In this document: in pieces, positions 1 through 9,915 of the stretch
Numbering within the stretch: the stretch's first letter is position 1
Layout of the letters: the number at the start of each line of letters is the position of its first letter
Source: Sternotherus odoratus
Lineage: Eukaryota; Chordata; Testudines; Kinosternidae
Length of the DNA stretch: 64,000 nucleotides
Direction: 5' to 3'
Assembly: GCA_032164245.1 (NCBI GenBank)
Contig: JAVMKO010000009.1
Location: 79,183,212-79,247,211, forward strand
Notes under the pieces: generated by a model
Database searches by the model: none
The model's input: the letters and a program-made list of their open reading frames with translations, nothing else
Told to the model about the DNA's origin: nothing
Position numbers and translations under genes: made by a program

Positions 1-2380
1 AGAAAGAGAGCAGACAGAATCAGATTTCCGATACACCATGAGCATTCTGCAAATGCTGCTCTTAATTGCTCTTAGAAATTTAAGAATTCTAGGTATCTTA
101 AGAGTTGACACCAAAAACTGGTGAATCCAAATGCTGATGATAAAACATGCACTGTGCGTCTTCAAAGCTCCGGTTATCTCTGTTTACACATGTTGCCTTT
201 TGCTGTAGTACCCTATTGTTATGTGGGTGAATGCCCAGAAAGTATTTTCTCAAATAATGCTGTCATAGTTGAGAGACAAGGTGGGGGGAGGTACTTCACC
301 CACGCACTTTGTCCCTCTAACATCCTGGGACTGACATGGCTTCCACTACATTGCATACTGACATTGTTGGTTTGAAGAGCGCAGTTTCCTTACTAGTATC
401 TCCTGTCTGCTTACAGCCTTCATCTCTCTATCCATTTAATGTTCAGATAGAATTTGCTTCCTCTAATACTGCCAAAGGCAGTGTTTGCAGCGGTTGTCTG
501 CTCAGTAATTGCTAGTCAAAGCGAGTTAAAGCCGCCTGGGCCAGTGTTCTCTGGCACTTGACATTTTAATTTCATATTTTAAATTGTTTTGTGAATGCAT
601 GAGTAGTGATGAGGCAAATGTATTTGGAGAAAACTAGGTTATCTTTGAACATTGTCATGGTTGTGTGGTCTGTAATTTTTGTTGCTATGGGCTTGATTCT
701 GCGTATTACTTTATATCTTGTATTAGAATGGAGCAATCTATATGTTCCCTGGCAGCAGAATGGGCTTGGAAACAAGACAACTTAAAGAGACAAAAGAAAA
801 GGTGTCAACAGCTCTGCAAATTCCAGAGGTTGGGTTTCAGATCTAAAATCAATTGTCAAACTAATCTGTATCCCATTTCATGTGAACATGCAAAATTTGT
901 GGATTGGATACATGGTTCTGTTTTGGCCAGTCTCTAATAACCACTCCAAAAAAGTTTTTAGCATCCTTTTCTTAATGTGATGTAGCAAATGTATCTCGTT
1001 AAAGATAGGTCACATTGTGAGCCTATTGGGAAAGAATCTTTTACTTTTGGGATTATATTGATTGACCTCTACTTGCCTGATTTCCTTCCCTCTTGAGATG
1101 CAAAGGCATTTACACATTTGTATTGGAAGTGTTTGAATCAAACTATTTTTCCGTGTCGTATGCAGGCATGGATACTATAAAGTAGAGTGGACATAGATTT
1201 CCTGAAACCTAAATAAATGGCGGGATCTTCAGAACAGCTTCCATATAGTTAATTGTGAATTTTTGGATGCTCAGAACTTCAGACAATATGGACAATATTT
1301 AGTTGCCTAAATTTGTATTTAGGAGTCTAATATTAGAACATTAGAAATGATAATGTGCAGTCAATTATGTTATGTAGAGAGCCAAAGAAGAGAAGGAAAA
1401 CAGTTTGGCATATGAAAGTCATGTATTTGAGATTAGGGCAATGGATTAAGTCTACTGGATTGTTAAGAACTAAAGCAACCGTAGTAAGTAAATGAATTGT
1501 TTTAATGATGATATGGTGATTTCTGCCTCTGCATTTTAGTTGGAGCTAAAAAAAATTATCTAAAATGCCCAGACCACTGTCAACTTTTAGTTATGCAAAG
1601 CATAATCAAAAGACAAGAGAGTGATTCACTGCAATAGACATCTTCAAAAATAGATGGTCAGAAAAATGCATGCATCAGTAACATTTTAATTTTACCAAAG
1701 GCACAAGAGCTATCTTGTGCAGTGTACTCAAATGGAGAATCCTCTACCATATGAAAGACAGCATAAAGTGATTGTGCTACTCTGCAGACATTGCTTTGTA
1801 TTATTTTTTGATCTTGGAAATTGCATGTATAATATGGCTGTGCTGGGAAATAAAAAATAGTGTTTTTGAAAGCTGATTTCAAATCACATATATTAAATTC
1901 ATCCCATGTAAATTAGAACAGCAAAGAGGCTGATTGAATTGCAGGGTAAGAATGTTTTTTTTAGTTCATAGCCAAACAAGTTCTTTAGAAGCTAAGGGTC
2001 CAATTTAGACCTGGGTTTGATGGGTGCAGCTCCTGTATTTCTGGACGTTTCTGTGATTTTTGGGCCCTCTTATACCCGATCACAATCTAACCCCTGGACT
2101 CTATTAAACACTTTATTTGAAGGGATTTGTTTCCATTAGATTAGTCAGCATTAGATTCTTACTTTAGCCACAACCCTGAGCAAGGAGTGCTGCATACATT
2201 ATCCCATCTCAGGAGTTGCCTTTCCCTCCCTACTTCTTCATTGCTAGGGAAACGTGTGGGCCAAAATGTACCTCTCTTTTGGAAAGTGGGCCTTCTGAAT
2301 GCAGGGAGCTGCTGGCTGAAGTCAATACCAGGCTCTGGTGGCTATTAGTTATTTAATATTTAAATGTTTAATTGACATAG
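1..2380. other. No gene recognised
   Basis: AT-rich non-coding DNA. The only open frames are under 100 codons, have no recognisable domains and often rely on non-ATG starts. I recognise no repeat family here, although old decayed copies could be present. Confidence 0.6.
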
Positions 2381-2590
2381 GAGACAAGGTGGGTGAGGTA
2401 ATATCTTTGTATTGGATCAACAGCTGAGGCTGAAAGACGCAAGCTTTTGAGCTCAGCGTGAAGAGTTCTCTGGAGCTCCAAAGTTTGTGTCTCTCACCAA
2501 AAGAAGTTGGTCTAGTGAAAGATTACCTCACCCACCGTGTCTCTCTTATATCCTGCTACCAATACGGCTATAACAACACTGCAAACATTA
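2381..2590 (+). mobile_element. Penelope-like 3' end with inverted 5' fold-back (subfamily 2)
   Basis: The outer arms start at 2381 with gagacaaggtgggtgaggta and end near 2543 with the near-perfect complement tacctcacccaccgtgtctc. Complementarity continues inward to two GAGCTC sites at 2449-2454 and 2473-2478, so almost the whole stretch folds into one hairpin with a loop of about 18 bases. The segment to the right ends in a 'acggctataacaacactgca' type tail, which resembles the 3' tail of the Penelope-like copies elsewhere in this window. Assignment to Penelope-like elements rests on that tail and on memory of the family, not on a coding region. No clear target duplication was found. A fold-back MITE is the alternative. 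Confidence 0.5.
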
Positions 2591-2602
2591 ATTTATGTTT
2601 CA

Positions 2603-2860
2603 GGGTACGTCTATACTACCCGCTGAATCGTCAGGTAGTGTTCGATGGATCGGGGATCGATTTATTGCGTCTCATGCAGACACGATAAATCGATCCCCGA
2701 ATGCGCTCCCCATCAACTCCGGAACTCCAGCTCCTCAAGAGGAGTAAGCGGAGTCAATGGGGGAGCCTCTATGAGGATGGCCAGGTACACGAATAGCGTA
2801 GCTGACGTTGCGTATCTTAGTTCGAACACCTCCCCCTCCGCCCCCAGTGTAGCCCAGGCC
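2603..2860 (+). mobile_element. Harbinger-like MITE, family A, copy 1
   Basis: The left end GGGTACGTCTATACT and the right end, read on the other strand as GGCCTGGGCTACACT, are inverted relatives. Both are flanked by TCA (2600-2602 and 2861-2863), a 3-bp duplication as expected for PIF/Harbinger. The interior holds an inverted pair built on ggggatcgattta / taaatcgatcccc around 2650-2698. The same interior occurs in the elements at 60991 and 62940. There is no coding capacity, so it would depend on a transposase supplied elsewhere. Confidence 0.75.
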
Positions 2861-2863
2861 TCA

Positions 2864-2966
2864 GAGTGGTAGCCGTGTTGGTCTGTATCAGTGAAAAGAA
2901 TGAGGAGTCCTGGTGGGAACTGAGAGACTCTAAGGTGCCACCAGGACTCCTCCTTCTTTTTATTAA
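2864..2966 (-). mobile_element. Penelope-like 3' end with inverted 5' fold-back
   Basis: Read on the minus strand, the element ends in 'gaccaacacggctaccactc', the 3' terminus shared with the copies at 33947, 40634, 44567 and 62477. The segment aaaagaatgaggagtcctgg at the left is matched by its complement ccaggactcctccttctttt at the right, giving arms of about 23 bases around a loop of about 20. It begins directly after the TCA duplication of the preceding MITE. I could not find a target duplication. Confidence 0.6.
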
Positions 2967-4775
2967 TTTACGTGTTACATACAAGCTTTCCATAATTTAC
3001 AAAGAACAGCAAAGCACTCCATGCTCCAGGAGGGCTATCGTTTATCGCTGGCCTATACCCAGAGTATGTGACCACACTGAAACCATACACCATGGACCTG
3101 CTGATCCCTGTTGCATTCAGGCCATGGCAAGAACGGGCTTAGTGGTCACATGGAGAAGGACCTTTCAATAATGCACAGAGCACAATGATCCATGGGACAT
3201 CAGGATCCAATTCTGCAGATCCTAGTGTGTCACCAGTGGACCTGTACCATGCCACCCTTCAGCCACCCCTTCCCTTGCACTCAGAAGACATTGGCTACCC
3301 CACCGTGGGAAATGATTGCACTAAAAGTAGGATTAACTTCTATTTGGGCATTAAAATACACAGGGGACTGAAGGAAGGAAGCTAGGTATGAAGGACAACA
3401 CTCAGTCCCCCTCTCCTCTTGTGTCTGATCTTCCATTGCCACCCAAATGTATAGATTCTCAGCTCTGCAAAAGAGTCATGAGTGCTTAGGAGTAGAGAAG
3501 AACAGGTGGTATCGCTTTGAAGATAGCATTTAGTACTGCAGTATCTGCTCCTTGTTTCATCTCTGAAGAGTGGAGGGGACTATATGATCCACTGTTTGCT
3601 CACTGTTGTCATGAGGATCCTAGGTAGTGCTGATGTATGAGGTTTACTGCACAGAGATAGTGAGCTTGGTGTGTGATGTATATTTGAACAAGAGACAACA
3701 GACGGAATGGACATCCTTACTGGGGCCATTTAGGGGGAGACAAACATCACATGCAGCAGATACTGCCTTATTAATGCTCATAAACTTGGGAACGGTGCCA
3801 CAAAATGTGAACTTAAATGCTATGCAATGCTAGGGCTGAGCTATGAAACTGCTAGGTTGGTAAAGGCCCATTTTCTGATGTTAAGTAGTAGGAACATTTC
3901 CTTCAGATGAGAGGGATGATTATATTTAGCATAAGTTATTATAGTTCCCTAAACAATCATTAATGCTGACAATACAGTCAATGCGCTGCATGAATCATCA
4001 AAGCAATAAATACATTTGAAACCCCATAAAGAAAAACCCAAACTACCAGATTAGCCAGTGATGGATTAATTGTCATTCTGCAGCCATAATAAAGCCACAA
4101 AATTATCTTCCTATGTATTGGAATAGCAATCATAGTCTCACTTTCTGCTCACTTGTTGTATATTTTCTGCCAGGATGTTGGAAGTATTCATGAATAAAAT
4201 CATAAAAGTAGAAAAGAAACTTGTAAATTAGATATATAAATATGACAAGAGTTACACATCTGACAGGATAATCATTCATTTAATAGTTTATACTTTGGCA
4301 GTAATGAAATTCATAATTGTCAGGAATAGCAGTGCCAAAACATGCCAAAGGGTTGGGGGAAAGATGCTGAAGTCATCAAATGATTAAAAGCTCTGATTGT
4401 CAGTTCCAGGGGGGAAAATATTCCTTGGATCTTAGAAATAAGGCAATGGGAATGTCAAATCAACATATATTGGAAATAATCTTCATAACTTTTATATTAA
4501 ATAATAATATAGCATGCATTTATAATGTTATATTTCTCCAGGCAAGCAATTCTACAGCTGGACCTGCCAGAGTTTACTTTAAATACAGACATATACACTT
4601 GTTAATGTTATGTTTCTCACTTTCCATCAACTGACCAGACGTCCACAGCAGTTAGGTAAATAAGAATGGCAGGGTATATTGTACTTGAGGTCCTTCCATT
4701 TCCAATGGTACGTGTAGGATTAACAGGATGCTACTGGCCTTCACAGTGCTGAGATTCCATCTTAACTCTGTGGAA
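2967..4775. other. No gene recognised
   Basis: No convincing coding frame or repeat was seen. The short open frames have no recognisable domain and no codon bias. Confidence 0.5.
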
Positions 4776-5062
4776 TTTCCCCCCAGGTCAGATTGGCAGA
4801 CACCGTGGGGTTTTTTCACCTTCCTCTGAATGGTTGGTCATGGGTCATGTGGTTGTTTGAAGTAGAGTAAATGGAGGGGGCAGGGGAGAGGTTCTCTGTT
4901 ACTTGAAGAATTTAAATCAAGATTTGTGGACTTCAGTAACTCAACCAGAGCCAATTGGCCTATTACACAAGTTGTTGGGTGAGATTCTGTGGCCTGCAAT
5001 GTGCAGGAGGTCAGGTTAAATGATCATGATGATCCATTCTGGCCTTTAAAATCTGAGTCTCG
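4776..5062 (+). mobile_element. CR1 LINE 3' untranslated fragment
   Basis: The stretch carries the order of motifs typical of a turtle CR1 3' region: 'aggtcagattggcagac', 'caccttcctctgaatg', 'gtgagattctgtggcctgca' and finally 'aggaggtcaggttaaatgat' and 'ccattctggcctttaaaatc'. It is a 5'-truncated copy on the plus strand with no coding sequence left. The family assignment is from memory of CR1 consensus sequences and is fairly secure. Confidence 0.8.
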
Positions 5063-6421
5063 TCTTAACTATGAGCATTTTTGGCAGCATCTGCATGGTG
5101 TGGACATTCCCAACACTGCTTAAACTCCCTGAGCACTGGGCATGCTGTCAGGCTTGTAGTGGATTATCTGAAGTAAACAGTTTGTTGGCTGAACCAAAGT
5201 CATGGATGGGAATGTGGTTGGGCATGTTTGGAAGACATTGCATGAACACTTGGGAAACTTCCTATCTGGATTCCTACTTTGCAGCTATCTCTATCATGGG
5301 CCAAAACAAAAGTTGAGCACCCACAAAATTTTAGGAAATTTGTGATCTTGATGTTGTTGTTGTGAACTTTATGCATTGAGACTCCTCCTATTAATAACCG
5401 ATGCAGGCAGGAAGTGAAGAATGGCATATCCAATGGAATATGAGGGAGAAATGTCCATAGGCTTAGTGCAACCTCACAAACTAAGCAGGTTGCACTAAGT
5501 TGCACAAACTACAGTTCAGCCAGGACCTTCACATTAACACTCTGTGCTCTTACTAAAAGTGCAACAAGTGATCTGGACTTTGATTTTACATCACTTCTGA
5601 GAAATAGCACTTCTTCTAGACCCATGTCCCCTACCATCATTCTCAGGCTTTAGTTCAGTGTTGATTTAAATGGAAGAGTACCACCTTCTGATGGTCCACC
5701 ATTACCTACAATATAGGTTTTCCTACAATACCTACAATGGGTTTTTTTTAGAGGTTTCTGATCAAAGTGTTGTGCTGGCTTCACCCTGCTTAGTTTGTGA
5801 GATTAGACATGGTGGACATAAGGCTGAAATCATTATTATGTAACTTATACTTACTACTGCCCAAATGCTGTTGCTCTTGGTCCTACAAACAAAGGTCTGT
5901 TCTAGTGAATCTGTTAGCAGGATTAAAAAAAACCAAACCTCTCCTAGGGTATAATTTTACTTTTATTTTACTTACTTTGGGTGGGAAGAGGAGCATGGTG
6001 AGGGCAGCCAAATATATTTTTGTTTTCATCAAGTACATTTATTGCAGAGACGCCAGTCTTTTAACATTCCAGTCTGATAGGCTTATATATGTTGCATAAG
6101 ATAAGTGTTTAGTTTTGCAGTATAAAATCCTAGAATGGACAAAATAAGAATGGGAAGGAGAAGAAAAAGGAATATGGGGAAATCTATTCTTGCTTTCTCC
6201 AAGCCTGCTGATTACCTTCTTGGATTAGTTTTGTCTAATCCATGTAGCTATTGATTTGGCAATAATATTTGTCATATCACATAATTAACCATGCCATACC
6301 AGTGCTTTTTTCACTTTTTAAATTATTTTTCTGAGGATTTGTTAACTCAAATATATCTGAGTGCACATAAATGAGAATAATCTATATTTTAAGAATTTAC
6401 CAGTAGATGGCACTATCAGGA
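5063..6421. other. No gene recognised
   Basis: AT-rich DNA with short uninformative frames. No repeat family was recognised. Confidence 0.5.
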
Positions 6422-6511
6422 GTATGTGTATGTGTGTGTGTCTTTATATCTATATATACTGTGTGTATATACATAGATATAATATGTGTATATGTGTGTG
6501 TGTGTGTATAT
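6422..6511. repeat. TG/TA microsatellite
   Basis: Interrupted runs of TG and TA dinucleotides, including tgtgtgtgtgtgtgta near the right end. It is a simple repeat with no other content. Confidence 0.9.
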
Positions 6512-6809
6512 TCTCGCAATATTAAAAAAACCCTCATGGTTTCTTGCTTTTTATTAAAAGCTTCTGAAACACTTAATCTAGAATATGTTAATTGAAATAC
6601 AGGTCTGAGAGCAATGTGTTTGTACGGGAGAGGGAGAGAGTAAGGAAATATTTTTTTAAGTTATTTTTCCTTGCAATTAATTATCTTTGTTATTGATTTA
6701 GAGCATATTGCCAAACAAACGAAGCAACCATGGGGACTGCTGCAACTGCAGAAACAACAGTTTCAGATATTTATGTTCACCAGCAGAATTAGTTGTTCAA
6801 ATGCTCTCT

Positions 6810-7044
6810 CTATCTCTCTCTCTTTGCCCGTCACCCCCCAGCCGGGGTATGGGCCACCAACTGGTGTTGGTGTTTCAGTAGCAATTGGTTCCCTTACGGG
6901 GTGGAGTTGCTAGCCCCACGCCCATGTTAAGCCTACAGCACCTGGTATTCCGAGGAGGTCTCCCATCCAAGTACTAGGCAGGCCTGACCCTGCTTAGCGT
7001 CTGAGATCAGACAGGATCGGGTGTGTTCAGGGTGGTTTAGCCAT
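6810..7044 (-). mobile_element. 5S rRNA-derived retroposon (SINE3-like)
   Basis: On the minus strand this unit starts with a nearly complete 5S rRNA and continues for about 110 bases past the 5S 3' end ('aacatgggcgtggggctagc' onward) into a GA-rich end. The unit is bracketed by atgctctct at 6801-6809 and 7045-7053, with partial agreement for about four more bases. That looks like a target-site duplication made by LINE machinery. A 5S head, an unrelated tail and a duplication together form the SINE3 layout. A one-off chimera formed by template switching remains possible. Copy number in the genome would decide. Confidence 0.6.
6929..7044 (-). pseudogene. 5S rRNA pseudogene
   Basis: The complement reads 'ccaccctgaacacacccgat', then 'gatctcagacgctaagcagg', 'tagtacttggatgggagacc' and 'aataccaggtgctgtaggct'. 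This follows vertebrate 5S rRNA almost end to end at about 116-118 bases. The internal A-box region (gctaagcaggg) and C-box region (ggatgggagacc) are preserved, so polymerase III recognition is conceivable. There are many substitutions against the usual 5S: the first bases are altered (ATGGCTAAACC for the GGCCATACC region), and the 3' end runs straight into extra sequence with no T-run terminator. It is therefore not a functional 5S gene but the head of the retroposon around it. Confidence 0.85.
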
Positions 7045-7441
7045 ATGCTCTCTATATAGATGATCTATATTGGTGAGCAAAAATATAATGTGGGTTACCA
7101 TTAAAAAGTCAGTATTTGACACCCACTGGCATCTCAGATTTTTTTTTTCTTTATCGCTAGTCTAGGGAATAATTGAGAAATATGGGGTGTCTGTTGGCAG
7201 ATGCTAATATTTTTATGGTGACCACTGTGCCTACCATACATTTCAACAGGATATTGATGCTCTGGGTCTATTGTAGTTTGTGTGAGACAGCAACAAACTC
7301 ATGAGGTTGTTGGTTCACATAAGTTCCAAGAAAATTCCAGACTGTTTACTTTTATGAGGTCATGTTCTTACTTTGTGAAATATTGGGGGCCAGATTGAGA
7401 ATCCACACACTCTAATAAGCATCTTTCAGTACAGTTAGCCC

Positions 7442-8202
7442 CAGGGCCGGCGACAGAAATTTGGGGGCCCCCTACTCTAATAGTTTGGGGGCCCCCCCAG
7501 CCCAGCCGACATCGGCTGGGGGCCCCCAGCCCAGCCAACAGCGGCTGGGGAGCCCCCAGCCCAGCCGGCCCCCCGCAGCCCAGCCGGCGCTCCCCCCCCA
7601 GCTGACAGCGGCTGGGGAGCCCCCAGCCCAGCCGGCCCCCCGCAGCCCAGCCGGCGCTCCCCCCCCAGCTGACAGCGGCTGGGGAGTCCCCAGCCCAGCC
7701 GGCCACCCCCCCCAGCCCCGCCACCTCCCCCCCCCCCCAGCTCAGCCCAGCCGGCGCTCCCCCCCCCCCCAGCTGACAGCGGCTGGGGGCCCCCCAGCCC
7801 AGCCAGCCACCCCCACCAGCCCCACCGCCCCTCCCCCCAGCTGACAGCGGCTGGGGGGCCCCCAGCCCAGCCGGCGCTCCCCCACCCCCAGCTGACAGCG
7901 GCTGGGGGCTCCCCAGCCCAGCCGCCCCCCCTCCCCAGCCCAGCCGGCGCTCCCCCCACCAGCTGGCAGCAGCGAGACCGGAGAGCTGGGGAGCAGCGAG
8001 AGCCTCCCTTGCTGCTCCTTCCCTCCCTCCCTCCCTCGGACTGAGCCGCTGCTGCTGGCCGGGCTCTCTGCTCCGGCCGGGGACAGGCGCTCGTCCGGGG
8101 GAGAGCCGCCCCGATGACTACGGGTAGAGCTGTACCGGGCCCCCCTAAAGTCGGGGGGCCCGGTACAGCTCTACCCATAGTACCCCCCTGTCGCCGGCCC
8201 TG
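7442..8202. mobile_element. Non-autonomous hAT transposon, very GC-rich
   Basis: The element begins CAGGGCCGGCGACAG and ends CTGTCGCCGGCCCTG, a perfect 15-bp inverted terminus. Both sides carry GTTAGCCC (7434-7441 and 8203-8210), an exact 8-bp duplication that is diagnostic of the hAT superfamily. The interior is an imperfect GC-rich tandem array followed by a 24-bp perfect hairpin. The long open frames inside are by-products of the repeat and of the absence of AT-rich stop codons. No transposase is encoded. Confidence 0.92.
7495..7970. repeat. GC-rich tandem array inside the hAT element
   Basis: Units of roughly 45-65 bases alternate 'cagcccagccggcgctcccc' with 'cagctgacagcggctggggg', with C runs of variable length. 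The strand opposite the C runs is G-rich and could form quadruplexes. Unit boundaries were judged by eye. Confidence 0.8.
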
Positions 8203-8210
8203 GTTAGCCC

Positions 8211-9285
8211 CACTGAATGAAATGATCACAAGAATAGTTGTGTATCAATGAGGTGAAGGGGCTTGTAACTGGGCATTTCACAACATAAAGGATGACTATA
8301 TAAGTGTAAGATCTTTTCATTTCATCTTGTTTATGTTAATGGTGTGATGTTTTTTTTTTTCTGATGCTGTTTAGTTCCATTCAACCTGTGGCTGGCTAGA
8401 CTTTACTGACTCATTTTTATTTGTATGTAAAATATATGCCACAATTTCACTCATAGGAGGTTTTTCAAGTGATCACTGTTTTATTATAAATCATAAGACC
8501 TGGAAATTGTTCTGCCTCTGCTCACTTTAACTCACACCTGTCGTTTCTTACAACTACGCCTGCCTGCTGGAAAGGAATTTTCTGCAAATAGGTCTGTATC
8601 TGCTATCCAGAGCTCTTCTTTTATTGGTTATTTATTGGCTCTGTTTATAGGAGGAGTTTGTTATGAGGCCACTTACACATTGCAAATAAAAAGTAGAGAG
8701 AAAAGATTAAGAAAAACCTTCAGAGAATTAACCAACTAAACACAATGCATAGCCATAAAATATAAATGAAACTGAAGCTCAGCTCCAACTAATAGCCACC
8801 CCCAGATAATCTAGTCCACCCCATGTGGACTCCATTTCTAATAAGTAGGGGAACTGATGGAATGGGCTCCCCAAAATGATGAAAAATAGGCACACTTAAA
8901 TGAACTCTATCTAGATGAGCCTTGATTCCACAAAGTCCTGAGAGTCCAGTAAGGTGGTGAACCACCTCAACTTCCATTCACATCAACAGGAACTGAGGAT
9001 GCTCTGCAATATGTAGGATCAGGCCACTGCTAATTCGGGGAGGAAAGATGACCCCTTGGATAGGGCACAAGACCAGGATACATGTGTTCATTTCCCATCT
9101 CTGCTGCCCTGCGTGACCACAGGCAATTCATTAAATCTACCATTTACCCCAATTTCCAATGAAGGGAGTTCTTCCCTACTTCACAGTGTTGTTGATGCTA
9201 AATTCCAGTAATGGTTGTGCAGAAACAGAGACTGTACATTGATGTGGGCCATGCAAGTACACTCATAAATAGATTGCTATGTGTC
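8211..9285. other. No gene recognised
   Basis: Nothing supported as a gene or a defined element. There is a short poly-T run near 8350. Confidence 0.5.
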
Positions 9286-9915
9286 TGTAGTGGGTGGCTG
9301 CCCCACTCCAGCAGAACAGGGGTTAAAAGCAGCCCTGGAGAGGGCTGCAGGTGGGATAAAGGACTGAAAGCACCTGAATGAGTAGCTGACCACAGCTCAA
9401 TGAAGTCTGGATTAAAGGGGTTGTGGACTAGGAGCTGGAAGAGTCTCACTTTAGCCCTGGAGTAGGAAGGGCTAACTGCCTAGGAGGAAGGTACCTGAAG
9501 TGGAGCAATGCTGAGGAATAGGGCAAGGAGCTGTGGAGCTCTAGCCTGGTAAAAGACCACAGGTTGCAGGCATTGTCAAAGGCCCAAAAGAGGAACTGGG
9601 ACTGCAGAGCTACAGCCCAGGAATAGGCAAAGCAACTGGTCCTAATCCCTTTCCAGTGATGAGGGGCCATTACACTAGCCACTGAGGCAAGGTGGGTTTG
9701 GAGGGCTGGTGGATCCCCTAGAAGGAGGCCCAGAGTGAGGAGGAACTGCAGAGGAGCAGAATCCCAAAGTTAAAGGGCACCGTGGTCCAGGAAGGACACG
9801 GGGGCCCAAGGCAGGTGAGACACTGGCCAGCAGAGGGCGCTCCAAGTACCTAAGAGCTAATTCCCTGGACGACCAGCAGGAGGCGCCACACCAGTGAGTC
9901 TTCAGTCTCACTACA
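9286..9915. mobile_element. Probable solo LTR, 630 bp
   Basis: The termini are TGTAGTG and CACTACA, an inverted pair with the TG...CA ends of LTRs. They are flanked by gtgtc (9281-9285) and gtatc (9916-9920), a 5-bp duplication with one change. The interior is purine-rich and GC-richer than its surroundings, and has no coding domain. No second LTR or internal region lies nearby, so it is most likely a solo LTR left by recombination. The retroelement class cannot be told from the LTR alone. Confidence 0.6.

Noticed and set aside
6929..7048. A functional 5S rRNA gene
   Set aside because: Many substitutions, no T-run terminator, and fusion to an unrelated tail within a target duplication.
7477..8229. 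A 250-codon minus-strand frame rich in G, A, W and S, and an overlapping proline-rich plus-strand frame
   Set aside because: Both are by-products of the GC-rich tandem array inside the hAT element and run over its border. They carry no real domain.
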